Of a stretch of DNA of 22,805 bases, positions 1-6,988 are shown piece after piece (the stretch's first letter is position 1; the number at the start of each line of letters is the position of its first letter). The notes beneath the pieces are model-generated. The model saw nothing but the letters and a program-made list of their open reading frames with translations, did no database searches and was not told the DNA's origin. This DNA comes from CAZDML01 sp964506645 (GTDB lineage: Bacteria; Elusimicrobiota; Elusimicrobia; 2-01-FULL-59-12): NCBI GenBank assembly GCA_964506645.1, contig CAZDML010000020.1, positions 1-22,805 of the forward strand, read 5' to 3'. The translations under genes were made by a program, and so were the position numbers.

Positions 1-3000
1 CTGGCCGGCCAGAAGCCTGTTGTTCTCGTCGTTGGCGGATTTCATACCGCCGGTATCACAAAAGCCTTTCAGCAAGCCCGGATCAGCTATGCCGTCATTA
101 CCCCGACCTTGAACGATGTGGAAGCCGGTTATCAATCGATGTACGAAGCCCGCATGATGGATTGCCACACGACCCGCCAGGAAGCGATCCATGCACTTCC
201 GGAGTTGGCCAACGCCGTTGCGGTCGCCAACAAAGCACTTGTTCAAATGAGCGGTGCCTTTGCCTGGGTGAAGCCCGCTTTAACAAAAGGTCATGCGCTA
301 CTTGCCGCATCGAAACAAAACAACAACAAATCTGGCGTCCCTTATCTGTCTTACCGACGTGACGGCAAGGCGATTACCATTGCCAATAAAAACAATGCCC
401 TTGTTTTTGAAGGAAGAGAATTTTTTATCGAAGTCAGCGAAGCCCCGGACGCGTATGAAAGCAATCTGTCCTCCCTTTTTCTAGGCGATAGAGCCGTTTT
501 CCCATTGGCCGAGGGAGAATCCCTCACGATTGTTCCCATCCTGAATGGCTATTCCGTGCAGGATCCGGCTACTGGGATTTCTCACGATGTCCCTGCCTAT
601 GCCGACGTGGAGAAACGCACGTTATATATCACGATTGGCTATCTTCAAAATCCCCTGACGCTCCGGGAAGCGCTGCGGCACGAACTCAAGCATTTTCGTA
701 ACCCCAAAGCCTCCGAAATCGATGTGACCGTCGAAGCTATTCGTGAAGGCGTTCTCGCCGCAATCGATACGTTCATGCCCCCCTATACCCGTCAGATTAC
801 CCATGCATCGGTACACCAGGCCCTTTTATCCCTCGCCGCCCATTTTGAAGTGGGCGGGTGGACCGGCAATATCCTCAGTGCGGCTCTCAGAGACGCAGCC
901 GAAATGCTGCCTCTATCCTTAAAAGATGACTCCCTTCTCAATACTCTTGAAGACACCCTTCGTGCACTGCTTGTGGAGCGCATTCCCGCCGGGCTCCTCA
1001 AGGGCCCCGCGCGCGCGATGGCCGGCGGCACCCGTACGCCGGACTCCCCATTTAAATCTGCTTCTGAAGGCACAGATACCACTAATCCGCACCCGGTTCC
1101 TTATATTCCCTATGTCAGCACGGACATGTTCCCGAATGAAAGGAAAATAAATGACTTTAGTCTTGTCACGGCTGAAACCGTTGCGGCGGCGGCTTCTCTG
1201 CATGTTGGCATAGATGGCGCTTCGCTTATTCATTCCGCTAGCGGGGCTACTGATAAAGCCATTATTACTCGTCAAAAAGATATTTCCGACAAAGTATCTA
1301 AAGATGCCGTAATTAACGTGCTCGAAAAAATCTTTAGGCGCACGGTGGATGGTGTCGTTAAAATTTTCGGTGCCAGTGAAGGGTTAGGACGCGATGCTCT
1401 GGCCGACGGGGAAGCCATTGGAGCCGGCGAAATTTATGAAATTCAGCCTCGCCGCAAGAACACGAAATGGTCTGAGTTGAAACGAAAAACTTTCTCCCTT
1501 CTTGGGTTGGATGACTTTTACTACGTCATCATTGATGTGTTGGAGGGAACCAACGCTTCTGTCGGTGCACGCGAAACCAAATTAATTCCTTCGGTGAATC
1601 TGCCTCAAGATGGCAAGGTTGAGCGTAAAGATTTGTCCGGGGCCTCCTCGGTAGCTGTTCAAATTCGCGGACCCAAAGACAGCGTAATGACGCTCAATGC
1701 CGATGACGGCTATGCGCATACGATCTTCACGCATGTTCCTTTGGAAGTGGCAAAGGAGTTTCAGGACACCCCTCTGGACCCGGATCAGCCGCTGGAAAGT
1801 CTGGAGCGGATTCGCAAAGCATTGTTGGATTTAGATCCAGCTGATTTTGAAGTCGTTATAATTGACCGCGACCGGGAATTATCCAAAGTACAGGACATTG
1901 TCAAGGCGGGATACGAGGTGACCTTGATCCCTGACGGAACCCTGATGCCGTCTCTCTTGGCCGGCATGAACGGTCGCATTGATAAACAAAAGCATCTGGT
2001 TGTTCTCACCACGTCCGGCGCCCCGGAAGGGTTTATGAGCCTGGCCGCCAATAAATCCTTAAGTGAATACGGTGCCGTAGGCGCTGTTCGCCTCTATCCC
2101 AAAGTGCTTAAAGGCAACTGGATGGGCAAAGCGTTTCTCACACAGAACGATCTCGATAACTATTTCAACTACTATTANNNNNNNNNNTACTATTACGCTC
2201 CCACGGATGACCCGGGTCGATCTGATTTTGAATCGACCCTGCGCTCTCAGGGGAAATTCACGTGGGAAGAAATTGACATCTACCAAAAGCTCCGTGCCGA
2301 TGATTGGAAGGAAGTACTGCTCGGCAAAAAAATCTTCACATTCGCCGATGTCAAAGGGGATGTTGATGCCGCGTTTACCTTCGTCACGGACAATAAACTT
2401 TTCCATGTCGACGGCATTAAAGCGATTGAAGGAGATACCTCCAAAGTGGCGATCCACACCCTGCGTATTGTCGACATTGATGGCCATGGGCGCGTCTGGA
2501 TGGAGCGGACCCGCGGCACCGCCGAAGAAATGGCCAACGGCGAAGCCTTTGTAGGCAATTTACAGAAATCTTTTACCCAACGTGCGAAACAAGCTGTAGC
2601 CATTCTGAGCAGCGTCATAGGCGTTATATTTATCCCGTTCTTACAGGAAGGATTACGTGCGCATTTTGAATCCCATGCCATCTCTGCAGGTCTGGGCGAT
2701 TCCAGTCCACTGCCTCTAGCGATGATACAACTGGACTCGATTCCTTTGGGACTTTTAATGGTCATCGGTGCAGCGCTGGCCATGGCCGCGTTGCCCTTGT
2801 TTGGATCCGCCGCTGCCAACCACTTGAGCCTTGTAATTAAATTTGGGACCTCGGGTTGGCGCCACGTCGTCGCCCCAGTCGGCGAACACCCGGATGCCGG
2901 ATTTACCCCAGAAAACTTAGGCCGTGTCGTCCAGGCGACTGCGCAAGTGATTAAGGATGAAAATCCAAAAGCTCGCGTGGCCGTAGGCTACGATGCCCGC

Positions 3001-6000
3001 CCCGGTGCACGCGACTTTGCTGTTCAGATCGTTGAAGTACTGGCCGGCAACGGTATTCACGCCGATCTCATTGATCAGGTAACACCCACGCCCATTCTGG
3101 CCGAAGCCACCCGCGAAGGACTTCCCGCAGATCAACGCTATGATCTAGCGCTCCACGTCACCGCCAGCCACAATCCTGTGTACGCAACTGTCCAGGAACT
3201 CGGCGCTGATAAGGATCGCCTCTGGTTGGGCATGAAAGTGCTGCGCAATGGCGTTCCCGCTCCCGATAGTTTCACCGAAAAAATTGCTGGCATCGCCAAT
3301 ACCCAAAGCAACAACGCTCAATACACTTATCTTCCTTATAACACCATTCCGGAAGACCTGACCACGAAAGGGATCGACCTGATTGAAGCCAGCAACCAGC
3401 GCCTGGCGTCCGTCTTTGATTTTGAACGTCTGCTGACCTTATCAAAAGAACAGTCATTCTCTATTGTGGTGGACTTTATGCACGGCGCGACAGCGACCGC
3501 GGGCCAAGTCTTCAGCAAGCTCACCAACGTCCTGGCGTTTCTAAGCGAAACACCTCTGAATGCAGGCCCGTCAGATGCCGAAAATGACGGCAAATTCCCC
3601 AAAACAGTTAAAGACGCCCAAGGCACACCCGTGTCCTATGCGCCGGATCCAACCAAGCCGCATTTCTTTAACCCGCGGCTTAAAGAATTACTCAAAAATG
3701 CCCGGTTGGGCATCGGCCTGGACGGCGACGGCGACCGTGCGAACTTTATGGAATCGGACGGCACGACCTTGACACCGAATCAGCTCGGTCTGGTCTTTGC
3801 GCATTATCTGATCACACGCCGCGGCCAAACCGGCAGCATCGTTCGCACCCTACCGACCTCACACAATCTCGACCTTCTTGCAGAAGCGTTTGATCTCCCC
3901 CTCATTGAAACACCGGTAGGCTCCAAGAACTTTGGTGCGCATATGGACGGCATGTTGGTTGGCGTAGAAGAAAGCGGCCACATCTTCATGCGTGTCGGCG
4001 ATGAACTCTTTGCCGACTCGGCCATTGCGGAAGCCGCCCTGGGTATTGAAATCATGCTCGAGACCGGTAAATCGATCAATGAGTACTATCAGCAAGCGCT
4101 GACCGACATCCAAGAGCGTCTTACAGCCAAAGCGATTCAAAAACCCGTGCTCGTGGAGTTCCAATTGAATATCCCTGCCTCGGACATCTCCCCGGAATTC
4201 AAAGACAAGCTTCTCGGACTGCGCAGCGTCCCTGGGACTTTCGCCGCAGCATTAGGAAAAGCCCTCAACAAAACCGTGATTCGTACCGATGAAAAGACGG
4301 ATAAGAGCGGCATTTACATGAAGTTCGAAGACGGCACCTGGCTGATGTACCGCGTCTCCGGAACCGATGGCTCTGTGCGCATTTACGGCGGAGAATCCTC
4401 CACGGAACGTCTCAATGAACAACACCGCGTGGTCCGAAGCGCTCTCTACCGACTCACCGGAACACCCGATAACGTGCAAGTCTCTGAAAAAACCATAGTG
4501 AATAACGACAAAGAAAAAACCGAAGGACAAGCCCTCGCCCAAAAATTACGCACGCCGCTTAAAGGTGAGAATCCCGATTTCCTGAAAGGCAGCTACAAGC
4601 AGAAAGGCTACGGCGTTCCTTCCGGAGCAGCCAACGACGGCTCTTTTGCGACCGGCGATGAAGGCACGCAAGGGTACTACGTCAACGGTGGAAAAGAGAT
4701 CTTCCTCCAAGGCGTAAAGACTTTCAGCGACTTCTTTGCAAAACACAAACGGCGTGGAAAAGCGATTCGCTACGTCATTAAGACTGGCATCGGCGGGCAG
4801 CATACACCGTTCCAGGGTATCGCCGATGGGTTCTCCATCATCGATGCCAAAACCGGCATTGTGGTGGGCGAATACGAATTGGGCAAAGACTACGATGCCT
4901 CCATTTCCGAACAACTCAAAAAACGAGGGGCAAGCTGGGACGAAGTGGCCGTGATCCCCAGCTCCAAATCCGGCTCGACCGACGAAACGATGATGATTTT
5001 CGTTCAAATCATGGTTGCGATGTTCCGGCATGCACTTCCGGAACGCGCCGACAAAGAAAAAATCATTGGCACCCTTCTGGACACGCTTCACGACATCAAC
5101 TTCGTGAACGGTGTCGAACGTCCCGGACAGGATCTATTCAAAGTCGATCGGGTGCGGTTTGGAACCGACAACCTCATCGACCTCTTAAGCCAGCGCTTAA
5201 ATCTCGATCGTGGTCTGGTTGTAAGCTTATTTGGCAAAGTGCTGGGGAACATGGTGTTTGAAACCACCCCACGCTCCAGCCAGAGCCGGCTTGCCGCCTT
5301 CCTCCAGAACTCCGGCCTTGCCGCCGAGCTCGGCGAAGACGCTCCAGGCGTAGTCGACATGTTCGACAACGTTGGCGGACGCTGGACGGGCGACGTCCAC
5401 ATGATGACGTTCCTGGCCTTCCATGGCCTGGACGCTGCAGCCTATTGGCAAGCGCGTCGGGATGGCATCGAACAGGTTCGCCGTGGCACCCATAAAGGAA
5501 ATGCCCTGGCCCACGAAGTGCTGGATAACGGGATTACCGATATCGCTCTCGTACTTCCCGACCATCTCTTCTGGTTTGGAAAATCGGTGGAACAAAACTT
5601 CAACGAAAGCATCTGGCAAGAAGGCTTCGCCAATGTCGTGGCGATCCGCGAAAGCCAGTGGAAATACCAGAAGCATCACTATCAAGGAAAAGGAAAGCGG
5701 GTGATTACCGCCAAAGATTTGGGCATTAAAGACCTCAAATCCAGCAACAAACAGAAATTGGCGATCGCCTATGCACACCTTTTTACGACCTTCTACGGAA
5801 TGACCAATACCGCCGGGAATCGCTTGATTGTCCGCGCGTTGGCCACCGCAGGGCACTCGGTCGCCGACGTGGATATGAACAACTTGGACCATCCGGCTAC
5901 AAAAATTGTTCAAGCCAACTTGTTCCTGCGTCAACCCTACGTGGAACTTGGTAAAGGGCTACTGGAAAAAGACTTTAAAGACCTGCAAGCCCAGGAACAG

Positions 6001-6906
6001 GCTGCGCCGGGTGCGATCGATGCCCGCATGAAAGAGGTGCAGGCGAAAGCCGCCGCCGGTACGCTCACCACTAATGTGGAAAATTACAGCGGCCCAAGCC
6101 AGATCTTGTCCACGGAAGATCTTGTGAATACGATCCTCCAGGCGCAAACCATTGCCCGTCGCGAAGGCCGCAAACTCGTCCCATTCTTGTATTTGGATGG
6201 CGACAAATTCACCTCTCTGCGCGATCATTTGATCGAGCTGGGTGTGGAATGGGTCATGCAGGGGACCGGCGATCAACACATCAGCTACCAGCAGGTGCTG
6301 GCACAGCCGACCAAATACATGCCGATGATCGTTTCGTTTGTATCCGCAACGCCGCAGCCGGGATTGCCGGCCATCGGCTTTAGCAAAGGCTATTTGGACC
6401 ATATTAGCCCGGACCTTGTCCGCGATGCCTTTGCGGAAAAGTCGTATCTGGCGCTCACGCATGCCGATCCGGATCTGGGTCGTGCACAGGCCGGCGGACG
6501 CGGCTTCTTCATCCGCGTCACCGATAAGAAGGAAACACTGGCGATGCTTCGCGAAGCCTTTGACCTCGCCGCCAAGCAGGAAGCCTTTGCCGCTGGTGAA
6601 CCGGTACCAACCTCAGACCCGATGAACGCCGTTGCACAAATTCGCGAAAAAGCCGCGCAAGTCACGACGTTCCTCTTCGGATGGGCAATACGCCGAATTA
6701 GCACGATGCGTGCTCGCTCGGCCGAACGCCGCGCGACGGTAAAAGCGTTAAGCGCACAGCCACTGGTCACCACCACGACAAAACCCACAGCGGTGCCGTC
6801 TCACATGCTTCTGGCCTTGGCCCAACGGTTGGGTTGGTCGCCATCGGAAACGGAAGAACTAAAAAAACCGACCAGAAACGTTCTGGCGATTCTCTACTCC
6901 GCCTAA
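1..6906 (+). CDS. Giant fusion protein: GlpX-like bisphosphatase, phosphoglucomutase and phosphoglucose isomerase (5' end missing)
   Basis: The frame is open from base 1, so the start lies off the window; residues are numbered here from base 1 (2301 visible). Order: GGFHT motif (12-16); HELKH, an HExxH zinc-protease-like motif (227-231); GlpX-like domain (about 384-838) with DVLEGT (512-517), IPDG (643-646) and GAPEG (673-677); hydrophobic segments 865-881 and 914-939; alpha-phosphohexomutase (about 944-1490) with FGTSGWR (948-954), TASHNP (catalytic Ser1056), DGDGDR metal loop (1241-1246), EESGH (1323-1327) and phosphate loop R1451-Y1462; isomerase (about 1520-2200) with SSKSGSTDE (1654-1662), VGGRW (1791-1795), Glu1869, VELGK (Lys1985) and GDQH (His2093); then a basic tail of about 100 residues without recognised family. 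Predicted route: fructose-1,6-bisphosphate to F6P, G6P and G1P. The two hydrophobic segments could form a membrane hairpin leaving all enzymes in the cytoplasm. The mutase and isomerase calls are firm; GlpX activity is uncertain because some active-site positions differ. Confidence 0.85.
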   Translation: MAGQKPVVLVVGGFHTAGITKAFQQARISYAVITPTLNDVEAGYQSMYEARMMDCHTTRQEAIHALPELANAVAVANKALVQMSGAFAWVKPALTKGHALLAASKQNNNKSGVPYLSYRRDGKAITIANKNNALVFEGREFFIEVSEAPDAYESNLSSLFLGDRAVFPLAEGESLTIVPILNGYSVQDPATGISHDVPAYADVEKRTLYITIGYLQNPLTLREALRHELKHFRNPKASEIDVTVEAIREGVLAAIDTFMPPYTRQITHASVHQALLSLAAHFEVGGWTGNILSAALRDAAEMLPLSLKDDSLLNTLEDTLRALLVERIPAGLLKGPARAMAGGTRTPDSPFKSASEGTDTTNPHPVPYIPYVSTDMFPNERKINDFSLVTAETVAAAASLHVGIDGASLIHSASGATDKAIITRQKDISDKVSKDAVINVLEKIFRRTVDGVVKIFGASEGLGRDALADGEAIGAGEIYEIQPRRKNTKWSELKRKTFSLLGLDDFYYVIIDVLEGTNASVGARETKLIPSVNLPQDGKVERKDLSGASSVAVQIRGPKDSVMTLNADDGYAHTIFTHVPLEVAKEFQDTPLDPDQPLESLERIRKALLDLDPADFEVVIIDRDRELSKVQDIVKAGYEVTLIPDGTLMPSLLAGMNGRIDKQKHLVVLTTSGAPEGFMSLAANKSLSEYGAVGAVRLYPKVLKGNWMGKAFLTQNDLDNYFNYYXXXXYYYAPTDDPGRSDFESTLRSQGKFTWEEIDIYQKLRADDWKEVLLGKKIFTFADVKGDVDAAFTFVTDNKLFHVDGIKAIEGDTSKVAIHTLRIVDIDGHGRVWMERTRGTAEEMANGEAFVGNLQKSFTQRAKQAVAILSSVIGVIFIPFLQEGLRAHFESHAISAGLGDSSPLPLAMIQLDSIPLGLLMVIGAALAMAALPLFGSAAANHLSLVIKFGTSGWRHVVAPVGEHPDAGFTPENLGRVVQATAQVIKDENPKARVAVGYDARPGARDFAVQIVEVLAGNGIHADLIDQVTPTPILAEATREGLPADQRYDLALHVTASHNPVYATVQELGADKDRLWLGMKVLRNGVPAPDSFTEKIAGIANTQSNNAQYTYLPYNTIPEDLTTKGIDLIEASNQRLASVFDFERLLTLSKEQSFSIVVDFMHGATATAGQVFSKLTNVLAFLSETPLNAGPSDAENDGKFPKTVKDAQGTPVSYAPDPTKPHFFNPRLKELLKNARLGIGLDGDGDRANFMESDGTTLTPNQLGLVFAHYLITRRGQTGSIVRTLPTSHNLDLLAEAFDLPLIETPVGSKNFGAHMDGMLVGVEESGHIFMRVGDELFADSAIAEAALGIEIMLETGKSINEYYQQALTDIQERLTAKAIQKPVLVEFQLNIPASDISPEFKDKLLGLRSVPGTFAAALGKALNKTVIRTDEKTDKSGIYMKFEDGTWLMYRVSGTDGSVRIYGGESSTERLNEQHRVVRSALYRLTGTPDNVQVSEKTIVNNDKEKTEGQALAQKLRTPLKGENPDFLKGSYKQKGYGVPSGAANDGSFATGDEGTQGYYVNGGKEIFLQGVKTFSDFFAKHKRRGKAIRYVIKTGIGGQHTPFQGIADGFSIIDAKTGIVVGEYELGKDYDASISEQLKKRGASWDEVAVIPSSKSGSTDETMMIFVQIMVAMFRHALPERADKEKIIGTLLDTLHDINFVNGVERPGQDLFKVDRVRFGTDNLIDLLSQRLNLDRGLVVSLFGKVLGNMVFETTPRSSQSRLAAFLQNSGLAAELGEDAPGVVDMFDNVGGRWTGDVHMMTFLAFHGLDAAAYWQARRDGIEQVRRGTHKGNALAHEVLDNGITDIALVLPDHLFWFGKSVEQNFNESIWQEGFANVVAIRESQWKYQKHHYQGKGKRVITAKDLGIKDLKSSNKQKLAIAYAHLFTTFYGMTNTAGNRLIVRALATAGHSVADVDMNNLDHPATKIVQANLFLRQPYVELGKGLLEKDFKDLQAQEQAAPGAIDARMKEVQAKAAAGTLTTNVENYSGPSQILSTEDLVNTILQAQTIARREGRKLVPFLYLDGDKFTSLRDHLIELGVEWVMQGTGDQHISYQQVLAQPTKYMPMIVSFVSATPQPGLPAIGFSKGYLDHISPDLVRDAFAEKSYLALTHADPDLGRAQAGGRGFFIRVTDKKETLAMLREAFDLAAKQEAFAAGEPVPTSDPMNAVAQIREKAAQVTTFLFGWAIRRISTMRARSAERRATVKALSAQPLVTTTTKPTAVPSHMLLALAQRLGWSPSETEELKKPTRNVLAILYSA
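2170..2195. other. Assembly gap (10 N) between identical 8-base ends
   Basis: Bases 2178-2187 are N. The 8 bases before the gap (2170-2177) and the 8 after it (2188-2195) are both TACTATTA. The gap lies in the GlpX-like domain, between GAPEG and the C-terminal part. As written the reading frame continues through four unknown residues. If the two ends really overlap, 18 bases disappear, which also keeps the frame and gives a simple Tyr-rich stretch (YFNYYYAP). The gap size is therefore probably arbitrary. Confidence 0.85.
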
Positions 6907-6924
6907 TCCGTTACACTTCATGAC

Positions 6925-6964
6925 AAAGGCCCGCCTGCGGTTTGCAGACGGGCCTTTTCTTTTT
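6925..6964 (+). terminator. Rho-independent terminator after the giant fusion gene
   Basis: AAAGGCCCG (6925-6933) pairs with CGGGCCTTT (6949-6957), and CTGC (6935-6938) pairs with GCAG (6944-6947) around a 5-base loop, with one C-A mismatch. A T-rich run (6955-6964) follows directly. It lies 18 bases after the stop codon and separates the giant gene from the isomerase paralog, so the latter probably has its own promoter. Confidence 0.92.
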
Positions 6965-6968
6965 CCAT

Positions 6969-6988
6969 GATAAAATGAATGAACCATG
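6969..6988 (+). promoter_or_regulatory. Likely promoter with a very short or absent leader, upstream of pgi
   Basis: TAAAAT (6971-6976), one base off the -10 consensus, lies 9 bases before the ATG at 6986 and directly after the upstream terminator. There is no Shine-Dalgarno sequence. I see no good -35 box, as that place is taken by the terminator stem. Transcription would start within about three bases of the ATG. Confidence 0.45.

Noticed and set aside
109..111. TTG at 109 as the start of the giant gene
   Set aside because: The same frame is open to base 1 and already encodes a conserved-looking GGFHT segment, so the gene begins upstream of the window.
3160..3177. Phosphomannomutase or phosphoglucosamine mutase instead of phosphoglucomutase
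   Set aside because: The family motif cannot separate these substrates with certainty; the neighbouring isomerase and the EESGH sugar loop make glucose phosphates the more likely substrate, so I kept phosphoglucomutase.
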